44,135 nt of DNA from CANNBR01 sp964592275. GTDB taxonomy: Bacteria > Babelota > Babeliae > Babelales > CAIQNR01. Under the pieces are notes generated by a model, which had not been told where the DNA came from, ran no database searches, and saw only the letters and a list, made by a program, of their open reading frames with translations. Made by a program: the position numbers and the translations under genes. Location: the NCBI GenBank assembly GCA_964592275.1, contig CAZQDJ010000007.1, positions 1 through 44,135 of the forward strand, given 5' to 3'. Positions 25,817 through 34,271 of this stretch are shown one piece after another. The number at the start of each line of letters is the position of its first letter. Position 1 is the first letter of the stretch.

Positions 25817-25927
25817 AGACTGTTCTCCTTCTCTTTTTTAGTTTTTGCCTTTTTAAAAAAACTCGTTTTTAGGAATACCATCCTTTTTATAAAAAATGCA
25901 ATTAATCCTTTTCCTTTTGTTTATAAA

Positions 25928-25950
25928 AAGCCCCGCGGTTTGCAGGGCTT
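25928..25950 (-). terminator. Intrinsic terminator after the poly-proline protein gene
   Basis: On the minus strand AAGCCCTGC pairs with GCGGGGCTT (one mismatch) around a 5-nt loop and is followed by TTTTTATA. It lies 23 nt past the 809-residue gene stop and separates the two barrel cassettes. Confidence 0.85.
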
Positions 25951-25972
25951 ATCTTTTTACAAGTGGTTATTC

Positions 25973-28402
25973 TTAACGAGTTGCGGTTGGTGTTGTCCTT
26001 TGAAACTTTGCTTCGAACATTTTTAGGGCTCTGTTGTAAAGTTTTTCTGCATAGGTCGAAGTGTCGTTTATATTCACATAACCATAGGCCGTGTGAGCAA
26101 CTGGATTTCCTACTGCATTTTTAGTTGTATCTCCTGCCTTGTATGAATACAGTTTATAAAGACGTGTGTTCTTTATTCTTTCAGGGCCGCTTGGTAGGCA
26201 TCTATCATTAAAGCGGATGGTGTCTGCAAAGAAGTCCTTTTTATCTTTTTTGACTTGAACGTTTGCACAATAGACGCGATGAAGATTAGCTTTATAATCT
26301 TCTGTGCTAGTACCGATGGCATCATCCAATGCAGGTGCCCATAGGTAAAGATCATATCCATCTGTTATGTTTGCTAATGGCTTGTCGCTTGAGGTACTGA
26401 GACCTATCCATTCTGCCCATGCTCCGAGTTTTCTTACTGCAGTAGGAGGTGCTTCATAACCATCTTTAAGAATTCCAATTTTACACTTGAGCCCAGTTTC
26501 AATGAGACCAGATTGTTGTTGAGGAGTAGTATCTATCGCTATCAGTGGTTTAGTTGGAACAATATCACTTGCTACAATAAAGGGAGAGTCAGAACGATCG
26601 TACACAAGAATCGAATCCGTTACATGCGATGGTGGTACAGTAGGAGCTGGAAAAAGCCCCGTAGCTTGATCTTGTCCAACCACATAGATTTCGCGTTGTT
26701 CTTTAGGTAACCAAAAGCCGGGGTTTATTTTAGGAAGAGCACAACCAACAACAGTAGTAGGGGTAATAATTGGAGCTGCAGCATAGTTAGTTGCAAACGT
26801 TTTAAAATATTCGGTAAGGGTTTCTAAGGGGGTGTTAAATAGAGTAGTTAGAAAGCCTTCTTTTAGTTTACTAAGGGCATTAGGGATAGTGCTGGACGAT
26901 GTAGCAGAACGATTTTGAATAACTTCTATTAAAGGAGTAACTGCAGTATCCATAGGTGAAACATAGTTTTTAATAGCTTTATCAAAAAGATCAAAGGTTG
27001 TTGCAATTACAGAACCAGATTCAGTTAATCGTTTATCGATTGGTGCGCATGCAGCTATAAGATCATCATCTGAAATAGTTTGATTAGTTGTCGTTAGTGC
27101 TGCAGATTCTCTTGCAAGTTCTGTTACTGCATTGTTGAATGCCTCTGTTGCAGCAACATACTTTGTTTCTAGGTCTGCAAATCCTGCTACCAAGGTTGGG
27201 TAAGCTGCGTTGAGAACTGTTGTTAGATTTTTGTTTCCTGCGTCATTGATAAAAGCAAGTGGGGGATAAGCCTTTTTGAACTTCACTATGATTGTGATGA
27301 GCTGATTTATCTGGTTTTTTAAATCTTGTGCTTTTTTTATTTTATCTGCGTCAGTCCCGGCTGATGTTATAAAAGCATCGACCCATGTGGTAAGTGGCGC
27401 TTGTAGTTGAGTGCATAGGGGATCGGTTTCTGAAAAGATAAAGGGAACGCGGGTTTTTGAGCTGTCGAATGCAGTTGGAGGTACAGGAACATCGGCAAGC
27501 ATTGTAGTGTTATAAGTAATTTGAGTAGTGATTGAGCTGAGATCTTGTCCAGGGACAGCTAAGGTAGTTAGTGCGTCAGTAAGGGCAGTTAAACAGTTAT
27601 TGATGTTTTTAGGGATTACTTTACTTGCTATGATAATATGATCTCTAATTTTAGAGTCAAGCCCACCGCTTAGTTTTTTTACATAAGCAGCTTGGAGTTT
27701 TTCTAATTCAGTTTTCTTTTTTTTGATTCCTGGTTCTACTGGTCCGCTTGGCATCATAAGTGGTGGTGGTGGCGGAGGTGGTGGTCCAAAGGGTCCGCCA
27801 GGCATTGGAGGTGGTGGCGGTGGTACAAGTCCTCCTAGTATTCCTGGCACTGGTGGCAGTGGCGGCGGAGGAGGTGTTACCCCCATTGGAGTTACAGGAG
27901 CTGGTGGTGGAAGAATTGCTGCTCCGGACATGCTAAATTGTGGTTTACCTGTTGCGCGACTGAGTATCAAGGATGGGAATGTTGATTGAATGGTAATAAT
28001 AAATGAATTGAGTGTTGTTTCTGCAGTTGATCCAGGTTGAACGGTGTTTGCAAAAAAATTAAAATCAGCAGCTGTTTGTGCTGCATTACCACCTGTGACA
28101 TCAGCATCCAAGGTATTTTTAACATCAACGATTACTTGGGTTTGTGTTAACGTAGGCCCGCCTCGTGAAGAAGATGCTGCAACATTAAAAATGCCGGGGA
28201 ATTTGTCAGCGAGTACTTTTTTTTGTCCTGGTCGAGCGTCAAAAAATGCCTGATTATTTTGATATATTTGTAGCGCAAGAACCTGGTTTCCAGACTTAAA
28301 TGCACCATCAAGTTGGTTAAGTGAACCTGATGTTTGTCTAAGAGCTAAGAAGGCTAGCAGAATTAAGATAGGCTTTTGTTTTTTTATCATACTTTTATTC
28401 AT
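25973..28402 (-). CDS. Exported 809-residue protein with formin-FH1-like poly-proline segment
   Basis: Residues 1-27 form a signal peptide (hydrophobic core ILILLAFLAL). Around residues 165-227 runs a proline-rich segment with blocks PPPPPLPPVP, VPPPPPPMPGG and PPPPPPPPLMMP, followed by a basic helix KKKKTELEKLQAAYVKKL. This resembles the FH1 region of eukaryotic formins and the profilin-binding segments of bacterial actin nucleators such as RickA and Sca2, but no FH2 or WH2 motif was recognised. The remainder is helical and Ala/Thr-rich. AAAGGATAAAG precedes ATG 28402. It starts 10 nt after a beta-barrel gene on the same transcript. Actin or profilin interaction is a hypothesis. Confidence 0.82.
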   Translation of the reverse strand: MNKSMIKKQKPILILLAFLALRQTSGSLNQLDGAFKSGNQVLALQIYQNNQAFFDARPGQKKVLADKFPGIFNVAASSSRGGPTLTQTQVIVDVKNTLDADVTGGNAAQTAADFNFFANTVQPGSTAETTLNSFIITIQSTFPSLILSRATGKPQFSMSGAAILPPPAPVTPMGVTPPPPPLPPVPGILGGLVPPPPPPMPGGPFGPPPPPPPPLMMPSGPVEPGIKKKKTELEKLQAAYVKKLSGGLDSKIRDHIIIASKVIPKNINNCLTALTDALTTLAVPGQDLSSITTQITYNTTMLADVPVPPTAFDSSKTRVPFIFSETDPLCTQLQAPLTTWVDAFITSAGTDADKIKKAQDLKNQINQLITIIVKFKKAYPPLAFINDAGNKNLTTVLNAAYPTLVAGFADLETKYVAATEAFNNAVTELARESAALTTTNQTISDDDLIAACAPIDKRLTESGSVIATTFDLFDKAIKNYVSPMDTAVTPLIEVIQNRSATSSSTIPNALSKLKEGFLTTLFNTPLETLTEYFKTFATNYAAAPIITPTTVVGCALPKINPGFWLPKEQREIYVVGQDQATGLFPAPTVPPSHVTDSILVYDRSDSPFIVASDIVPTKPLIAIDTTPQQQSGLIETGLKCKIGILKDGYEAPPTAVRKLGAWAEWIGLSTSSDKPLANITDGYDLYLWAPALDDAIGTSTEDYKANLHRVYCANVQVKKDKKDFFADTIRFNDRCLPSGPERIKNTRLYKLYSYKAGDTTKNAVGNPVAHTAYGYVNINDTSTYAEKLYNRALKMFEAKFQRTTPTATR

Positions 28403-28412
28403 TCTTTATCCT

Positions 28413-30005
28413 TTAAAAGTAGTAATCAGAGCCGAGCCAGACTTGCCATCTGTTTGCGGTTGCATTGTTTGAACCAAAAGTATAATTCGTTCCTAGTTGT
28501 AATCTGAGCGATCGAGAGTTTTTAAATTTAAACAATTTGTGCGTTGCTGCGTACAAGGTGTAGTCGCTCTTGAATGGTTGTGTAGCGCTGGTTAAATCAA
28601 GTTGATCTTGTGTAATGTAGACAACAATTTCGGCAGGAGTTGAAGCAACAGAGCTAAACATATTGTTAATGCCACGGGCGGGAGTGCATTCTCCAGATTG
28701 TTGAGTAGAGAAATTTGATAATTCCCCAATGATTGGTCTTTCTGTCCAAGGATTCTTAAGAGTGACATGCTCATCTTGTTGCCAGAAACATTTAAAACCA
28801 AGATCAAATGATGTATTGCGTGGCAGTTCAAATGATGCATTGATAATGAGGTTGGTTGAAAAATGAGGGTTTACTTTTACTTCTTGAGTAAAAAGATTAA
28901 TGCCCCATGTTTGGTAATTCATTTGCGATTTGGCGGGAAGAGTACCATTTGCAGCGTCAAGTAATCGTTCAGTGTTGTTTGCATAGACACCCATGTAGCG
29001 GCTCCACGGTTTTCCCGCTAAATCAAAAGAGCGCATTTGGGTGTTTGCAAAAAGAAATTCAGTATCGCTATCAGCAGAAATGTTTACCGCAAAGCGTTTG
29101 GTTTCGTAACGTCTGGTGAAAAAAGTTCCAAGGATAAGACCAAAGTGTTTGTTGTTTCCGACAAGTGGTTCAAAGAAATAGATAGCCTTTGGTTTGTTAC
29201 CGGTTGGTAAGAGTAAGCCGCCGTACATTTGTAAGGAGCGATCTGCTTCTTGGAGATAGGTGTAGCCAAGTTTGAGGTTGATATACGCAAGTTCGGTTGC
29301 TGATTGTGGGCCATCAATTTTTCCATAGAGCATGTTTGGATTTTTGAATGCTTCAGTCATGTTGCCAACAAAAGGAGTACCGTTGAATCCTTTAGTTGCA
29401 GCATTTGCTGGGTCTAGAGCTACTGCACCACCACCGTTGTAGGTTACTGTTTCCACCATATCAACGGTGTTTTTCACATGAATTAACGGTGCTTCAAAGG
29501 ATAACCAGATTTTATTACTGAGTTGGCAGTAGCCAGAAAACCCTACCCCTACAAAGGTTTGTTTTGGTTTAAAGGTAAGGGTACTGTCGAAATTACCTTC
29601 TTTGGTGGTGATGTTAAAGTTTTCTGCCACAATGTCTTGATTGTCAGGAACGTCAACATTGGGGTTAGTGCCTGGTGCTTCATATCCTTCGCGTACGGTC
29701 AATTTTGTTTTGCCAAAAGGGAGCAAGTATTCTGCCATGTCATTGTGATTGGTGGTTGATCCGCCCCATACAACCATGTTGAGTGAGCTCTTTTTTTCTT
29801 TACTCAGATGTTTGATTTTGTCTTTGAGTTTGTTGCATTCAACTTCATCGCGATCATAGGTAAAGTGGTCATTAAACATGTAATAAAGAGTGGGGTCAAC
29901 AGGCATTACCTGCGAGATGTTCATAATTGAGCGACTGGTAAACTTGACCGCGCTGCTTGTGGCAGGGCCCAGTAAGCACAGAAGGAGTAAGCGGTTTTTT
30001 TTCAT
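28413..30005 (-). CDS. Outer-membrane beta-barrel-like protein, paralogue 2
   Basis: The protein has 530 residues with a signal peptide (1-19, PATSSAVKF) and the C-terminal aromatic WQVWLGSDYYF typical of outer-membrane barrels. It shares many blocks with paralogue 1 at 24215-25816: PTGNKPK, VGNNKHFGL, TQMRSFDL, PWSRYMGVYANN and WGINLFTQEVKV. It lies between the 142-residue exported protein gene (16 nt upstream) and the poly-proline protein gene (10 nt downstream), so the three form one operon. AAGGAATCGT precedes ATG 30005. Its function is not known from sequence alone. Confidence 0.8.
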   Translation of the reverse strand: MKKNRLLLLCLLGPATSSAVKFTSRSIMNISQVMPVDPTLYYMFNDHFTYDRDEVECNKLKDKIKHLSKEKKSSLNMVVWGGSTTNHNDMAEYLLPFGKTKLTVREGYEAPGTNPNVDVPDNQDIVAENFNITTKEGNFDSTLTFKPKQTFVGVGFSGYCQLSNKIWLSFEAPLIHVKNTVDMVETVTYNGGGAVALDPANAATKGFNGTPFVGNMTEAFKNPNMLYGKIDGPQSATELAYINLKLGYTYLQEADRSLQMYGGLLLPTGNKPKAIYFFEPLVGNNKHFGLILGTFFTRRYETKRFAVNISADSDTEFLFANTQMRSFDLAGKPWSRYMGVYANNTERLLDAANGTLPAKSQMNYQTWGINLFTQEVKVNPHFSTNLIINASFELPRNTSFDLGFKCFWQQDEHVTLKNPWTERPIIGELSNFSTQQSGECTPARGINNMFSSVASTPAEIVVYITQDQLDLTSATQPFKSDYTLYAATHKLFKFKNSRSLRLQLGTNYTFGSNNATANRWQVWLGSDYYF

Positions 30006-30021
30006 ACGATTCCTTTAAGGT

Positions 30022-30450
30022 TTAAAGTGACCCTGCAATGCGAAGGAGTCTGCTTCTGAGATAGGGTTTTAAATTTGAAATTGAATTGAGGTCAGTTGAT
30101 TGTGTGACGTGTGCTAGCAGTGTCGTAAGGTTATCAAAGGCATTGTAAAGACCGGTTAAAAAAACACTGGTTTTTGAGTTGCCGTTTGGTTTTTGAATGG
30201 TGAGAAGATCTGCTGTTTTTTGTAAGGTAAGCGCGAGGTTTTTGCTAGAAAGTTTTGCAAGTTGGTTAGCAAGTTGAGCAGGATTTAAGAGTACCGGTTT
30301 TGCAGGAGGGGGAGTAGGGATGGGAGCTGCAGCATCTTTTATAAGTTGGCAATACCAGTTACATTCTTCTGTTGGAGTTGCAGGGACAGTGTGCGTTGCT
30401 CCTTGCATAAAGAGTAACACGGTTGATAATGCTCTCATTTTTTTATTCAC
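30022..30450 (-). CDS. Small exported protein, first gene of a barrel operon
   Basis: The protein has 142 residues with a signal peptide (1-20), a Cys pair CNWYC near residue 30 and a proline linker PIPTPPPAKPV. The rest is predicted helical (AQLANQLAKLSSKNLALTL). The start is GTG at 30450, with GGAG seven bases upstream, which decides it over the ATG four codons further in. It is followed after 16 nt by barrel paralogue 2. The second barrel cassette lacks such a gene. A chaperone or small partner of the barrel is possible, without direct evidence. Confidence 0.72.
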   Translation of the reverse strand: MNKKMRALSTVLLFMQGATHTVPATPTEECNWYCQLIKDAAAPIPTPPPAKPVLLNPAQLANQLAKLSSKNLALTLQKTADLLTIQKPNGNSKTSVFLTGLYNAFDNLTTLLAHVTQSTDLNSISNLKPYLRSRLLRIAGSL

Positions 30451-30647
30451 TCTAAATCTCCTTCTTAGCTTGCCGTAGTCAGAGTTAACGGCATGAATAT
30501 ATTCTTGTTTGTAACAATAAGCTCCAGTTCTAGCAGTAGTTATTTTTGAGAGTCAAGATCTATGGATGTTGGTTCCCTAGCTGATCCCTGGTACACTTGG
30601 CAAGGAGATAGGTAGGTCGCTGTTTTTATCAGAAAGAAAAGGGTTAT

Positions 30648-31958
30648 ATGTTATCACGAGTAAGAGGAACGCGAGACATTGTTGATACTCGTCTCATGTT
30701 ATTTGCCATCAATGCAATCACTAAGCAAGTGCAGAAGTATCATTTTCAACACATTATTACTCCCATTCTTGAACCGGTAGCTCTTTTTAAACGTTCTCTT
30801 GGTCAAGAAACTGATGTTGTTTCAAAAGAAATGTTTATTGTCGGTTCATCATCATCCGAAAAAAGCGATGACATCCGCCTTCGCCAAGGCTCCGAGCGTG
30901 ATCTTCGGTCTGAAGATCTTGAAATTTGTTTGCGTCCGGAAGCAACTGCTTCAGTAGTTAGAGCATTCATCGAAGAAGGGATACAGACAGTTCCGTGGAA
31001 AGTGTTTCTGTTTGGTTCTATGTTTCGGTACGAACGTCCGCAAAAAGGCCGATATCGAGAATTTTATCAATGCAGTATGGAACTTATTGGTGCCCGTTCG
31101 TTGGCTTATGATGCACAACTTCTTTCAATGCTCGATCGTTTGTTTAGGCAGACATTAAAATTAGAAGCGTATGCTCTGCATCTTAATTTTCTTGGGTGTC
31201 CTGAAGATCGCGTGCTGTTTAAAGAACAGGTAGCGCTTTTTTTAGAAGCTAACCTTGCAGCGTTGTGTGAAACTTGTATTAAACGTAAAGACACCAATGT
31301 TTTGCGTGTTTTTGATTGTAAGAGCGAAACATGCCAGCAGCTCTATACCAAAGCTCCTGTGCTTGCAGATTGTTTTTGTGAACAGTGTGATATCGAATGG
31401 TGTGAGTTGCGTCATCAGCTTGAAGAACTTTCGGTTCCTTTTGTGCATATGCCTCGCCTTGTTCGTGGTCTTGATTATTACAATAAAACGGTTTTTGAAT
31501 TTGTGAGTCCTCTACTTGGTGCTCAAAGTACCTTTTGTGGTGGTGGTAGATACGATCAATTAGTTAAAGAATTGGGAGCGAAGGAAGATCAACCTTCAGT
31601 CGGTGCAGCGATTGGTCTTGATCGACTTGTTCTGATGCTTGAAACGGTACAGTATGCACTTGATTTTTCATATGAACCGGCTTTGTTTGTTATTGTTCCT
31701 GTTTCTGAAGAACAACATTCACTTGCGTTACAAGTTGCCGACACTTTGGTTCGAGCAGATATTTGCGTGGAAGTTTTATTTGATGGATCAGTTAAAGCTA
31801 TGATGCGTAAGGCGGATAAATCGGGAGCAAAAGCAGTTCTTTTGATTGGCAGAGATGAGCAAGAGGCAGGGACTGTTAAAATTAAACAGATGCAATCAGG
31901 ATCAGAAGAAATTGTTAAGCAGATTGAGGTAGCCCGGTATATTAAGGCCTTGGCGTAA
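30648..31958 (+). CDS. hisS: Histidyl-tRNA synthetase
   Basis: HisS charges tRNA-His. The class II core is present: RGTRDI near the N-terminus, motif 2 region FRYERPQKGRYREFYQ, the histidine-specific motifs RGLDYYNKTVFEF and GGRYDQLV, motif 3 with AAIGLDRLV, and the C-terminal anticodon-binding domain. Length 436 is normal. ATG 30648 is preceded by AAAAGGG. It is divergent from the barrel operon; the 197-bp gap probably holds both promoters. I looked for a T-box leader and saw none. An inverted-repeat element lies downstream. Confidence 0.96.
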   Translation: MLSRVRGTRDIVDTRLMLFAINAITKQVQKYHFQHIITPILEPVALFKRSLGQETDVVSKEMFIVGSSSSEKSDDIRLRQGSERDLRSEDLEICLRPEATASVVRAFIEEGIQTVPWKVFLFGSMFRYERPQKGRYREFYQCSMELIGARSLAYDAQLLSMLDRLFRQTLKLEAYALHLNFLGCPEDRVLFKEQVALFLEANLAALCETCIKRKDTNVLRVFDCKSETCQQLYTKAPVLADCFCEQCDIEWCELRHQLEELSVPFVHMPRLVRGLDYYNKTVFEFVSPLLGAQSTFCGGGRYDQLVKELGAKEDQPSVGAAIGLDRLVLMLETVQYALDFSYEPALFVIVPVSEEQHSLALQVADTLVRADICVEVLFDGSVKAMMRKADKSGAKAVLLIGRDEQEAGTVKIKQMQSGSEEIVKQIEVARYIKALA

Positions 31959-31996
31959 TTTTTGCAGTAAAGATTAAGAGAGAAGGACCCCTCTCT

Positions 31997-32356
31997 CTCG
32001 TCGTCCTTAGCGATACGAGAGCTGCGGCAGCGTACGTAGTAGGCTGCTAAGCGAAGTGAGCGTAAGGATCCACCCGCCGTCGCCATCCAACTTCGTTAAA
32101 ACTACGTCGTGATCTTCGAGGCTATGGCGTGGTGCCACGCCTGTAGCTTTATGCGAAGGAGGGCAGAATAATTGCATAAAAATCATTATAGTGAATAAGT
32201 AAAAACAACAGTCCATGTTAGGAAAATAAATCAGTTTATTTTTTTGATAAATTATAATGACCCGGCGTGGTTTATTCCTGAATCCTTACGCTCGCTTCGT
32301 CTGGTCAACGCATTAGAATGCGTTGCTGCGACTTTTGCTTCGCTGAGGACGACGAG
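31997..32356. repeat. Inverted-repeat element B, long copy (about 360 bp)
   Basis: The ends CTCGTCGTCCTTAGC (31997-32011) and GCTGAGGACGACGAG (32342-32356) are inverted and match the short copy at 8418-8631. The inner sequences GAGCGTAAGGATCC, CAGAATAATTGCATAAAAATCATT, AAATTATAATGAC and CCTTACGCTCGCTTCGTCTGGTC are also shared. About 90 bp extra near 32073-32165 contains its own strong hairpin, GGCGTGG-tg-CCACGCC flanked by GCTA/TAGC, and looks like a second element nested in the first. This element accounts for most of the 513-bp gap between hisS and the lipoprotein gene. No gene is seen in the gap. Confidence 0.85.
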
Positions 32357-32471
32357 TGGGAGCTTTGGATAGAAAGAGCAGGTTCAAAACTCAATAAAAC
32401 CTAGAATGTCACTGTCGCCTTGCTTAAAAAGCTGCTATGCTTTCTCGGATCTTTTTTTAAGGAGAGTAAAA

Positions 32472-32783
32472 ATGATTAGAAGAATACAATTGTACGCGGT
32501 TTTAAATTTTACCTTTTTGCTTTCTTTTTGCGCTGTAACGGCTTGCCAAGAAGTAACCCAACAACAGCAGCTTCAAATGACCGACGATATAATTGAGATT
32601 TTTGAAGTATCACAAGATTTTGAAGAACCAGATATGAATCTCAAAATAGTTTGTACTAAAAAGTTTGTATTTTCGCTCAGTGATGTGCCGTTTTATACGA
32701 AGGTTTTTTGTTCTTATGTGTACGAAGAAAAATTAAAGAAGTGGTATTTGGCTGTAATCGGTTATGCGAATTCTTTAAAATGA
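32472..32783 (+). CDS. Small predicted lipoprotein, 103 residues
   Basis: No family recognised. The start ATG 32472 is chosen because AAGGAG lies about 8 nt before it; an upstream in-frame start at 32406 has no such site. Residues 1-24 are a signal sequence ending in the lipobox V22-T-A-C25, so Cys25 is probably lipidated and the protein membrane-anchored. The mature part is acidic with VTQQQQLQM, ending in a basic helix. The last base pairs overlap the rsmE start (ATGA), implying translational coupling with a 16S rRNA methyltransferase, an odd pairing. Confidence 0.7.
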   Translation: MIRRIQLYAVLNFTFLLSFCAVTACQEVTQQQQLQMTDDIIEIFEVSQDFEEPDMNLKIVCTKKFVFSLSDVPFYTKVFCSYVYEEKLKKWYLAVIGYANSLK

Positions 32784-33532
32784 TGAACAATAAAAGTCAT
32801 GAATTTGCTCTTTTTTCAAAAGAATTTTCTCAGGCGGTTGCCAATAAAAAAAATCAGGTAATTATTTCTGATACAGCAATCATTCATCGTATTCAGCATG
32901 TTTTACGGCTTAATAAAGAAGAAGTGGTAGTCCTTTTTGATGATGAAGCACACAGCGTTTGTACGCTTATTGATTATCCCAAAGGTCGTGTAACATTGGC
33001 GCTTGGCACCCTTATAAAAAACACTCCTGTATTGCCAAAGCTAACGGTGATTTTGCCTCTTTTAAAACGAGAAGCGCTTGATGAAGTGGTATATGCATGC
33101 CGTGAATTTGGTGTGTCGGCAATTCAATTTGTTTCAACTGATAAAAGTTCTCGCCAAGCTCTTTCTTTTTCAGAACGTGAGCGTCTTGAACGAGTGAGTG
33201 TTGCGGCAGCAGAACAATCAAAAAACTTTGCTCCTTGTGCATTGCAAGACACGTTGCCTTCATTGATAGAGTTTCTTGAAAATTCTGAATTTACAAATAC
33301 CTTAAAAGTGTACGCAGATCCAGAAGGTTTTTCGTGGCAGCAGATCGTTTCAAAAACTTCTACTGATACTAAAGAATTTGTAATCTGTGTGGGTCCTGAA
33401 GGTGATATGAGTGATCGTGAAAAAGCATTATTGCATGAGCATGGCTTTGTATTTTGTAAACTTGGTTCTACGATTTTGAGAGCGCAACAGGCTGCAACAT
33501 TGTTAATCGGCATTGTACGAACCTGTCGGTAG
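32780..33532 (+). CDS. rsmE: 16S rRNA (uracil1498-N3)-methyltransferase RsmE
   Basis: RsmE methylates U1498 of 16S rRNA using S-adenosylmethionine. The SPOUT/knot motif is visible near the C-terminus: FVICVGPEGDMSDREKALLHEHGF then LGSTILRAQQAATLLIG (usual LG-ILR-ETA). The N-terminal PUA-like part includes IHRIQHVLRLNKEEVVVLFD. At about 250 residues from ATG 32780 it has the usual length; in-frame sequence further upstream lies within the lipoprotein gene and is not needed. The ATGA overlap with the lipoprotein stop suggests coupled translation. Confidence 0.93.
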   Translation: MMNNKSHEFALFSKEFSQAVANKKNQVIISDTAIIHRIQHVLRLNKEEVVVLFDDEAHSVCTLIDYPKGRVTLALGTLIKNTPVLPKLTVILPLLKREALDEVVYACREFGVSAIQFVSTDKSSRQALSFSERERLERVSVAAAEQSKNFAPCALQDTLPSLIEFLENSEFTNTLKVYADPEGFSWQQIVSKTSTDTKEFVICVGPEGDMSDREKALLHEHGFVFCKLGSTILRAQQAATLLIGIVRTCR

Positions 33533-33650
33533 CTAGAGTTCATCCGGTAATTAATGGGTAAATAAAAAATCCATGTCATTCTCAATAAGGGAAGGTTTAC
33601 CTGACTGAATGGTAAGGGGATCTTTGGATTGAAAAAGTCCCTTTTACATT

Positions 33651-34260
33651 ATTTTTTACACAAGACGTAAGTGTTCGCTGTGCACGGAGCAATGTCTGCG
33701 CAAGAATCTTTATTCTTCCAACAACTTAGTTTTTTTGTTGCCCTACGCGGGCAGGCACCAAGGCGGGTCCTTGCCGACCCCCTTGGATCCCGGGCAAAAA
33801 CCATTCCTGTTTTATCCCCTTTTACGGATATGATCCGGAAGCGTTGCATCCGCTTCCTGTTGCATACGTCGTCGTTATACTCCGACGATATGCTCGATGA
33901 TATCCTGATACGGATTACTACTTTGTAAATTTGTGTCATTTCCAGAGAGCAAGTTCGCAATGACAGGTTTTATTTGCATTTTTGTAATTACATGCAACGA
34001 CAGCACGTACGAATGGCCCGTACGTCGATTTGCGCAATTCCGTATGGGAGGTGAAGGGGGAACTACCTTCTTGGAGAAAATCAAAAAATTCCCTATCAGA
34101 GCCATCATGTATGAGGGGTTGTCGTCCAAAGGACGCAAGCCCGAGTTATGGTCGCAAAAAGGAATCAAAGGGAACCATTTGTGTTTGGTTTCCAAAGGGG
34201 TGAACAAGCTCCCCTTTGGCACTGCGCGTGGAGCGCATACCTACGTCTTGTGCAGAAAAA
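33651..34260. mobile_element. Hairpin-rich element with terminal inverted repeats, about 600 bp, no clear gene
   Basis: The ends carry CACAAGACGTA (33659-33669) and its exact complement TACGTCTTGTG (34242-34252). Weaker complementarity extends inward (GTTCGCT against AGCGCAT) and a T6/A6 pair lies outward. Inside is a chain of hairpins: CCAAGG/CCTTGG near 33758-33786, GGAAGCG/CGCTTCC near 33838-33860, ACGTACG/CGTACGT near 34004-34025, CGTCC/GGACG near 34124-34136, CCAAAGGGG/CCCCTTTGG near 34193-34219. The GC content is visibly higher than in the neighbours. Short reading frames exist on both strands but mostly mirror the repeats. It fills most of the 739-bp gap between rsmE and tsaB. A non-autonomous transposon or structured RNA is possible. 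Confidence 0.62.
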
Positions 34261-34271
34261 ACAATGAAAAA

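Noticed and set aside
27723..27989. A glycine/proline-rich open frame on the plus strand, collagen-like
   Set aside because: It is the antisense of the poly-proline segment of the 809-residue protein and has no ribosome binding site.
30481..30647. T-box riboswitch before hisS
   Set aside because: A CCCTGGTACACTTGG stretch briefly resembled a T-box, but the conserved AGGGTGGNACCGCG box and a terminator/antiterminator pair are absent, and T-boxes are not expected in this type of organism.
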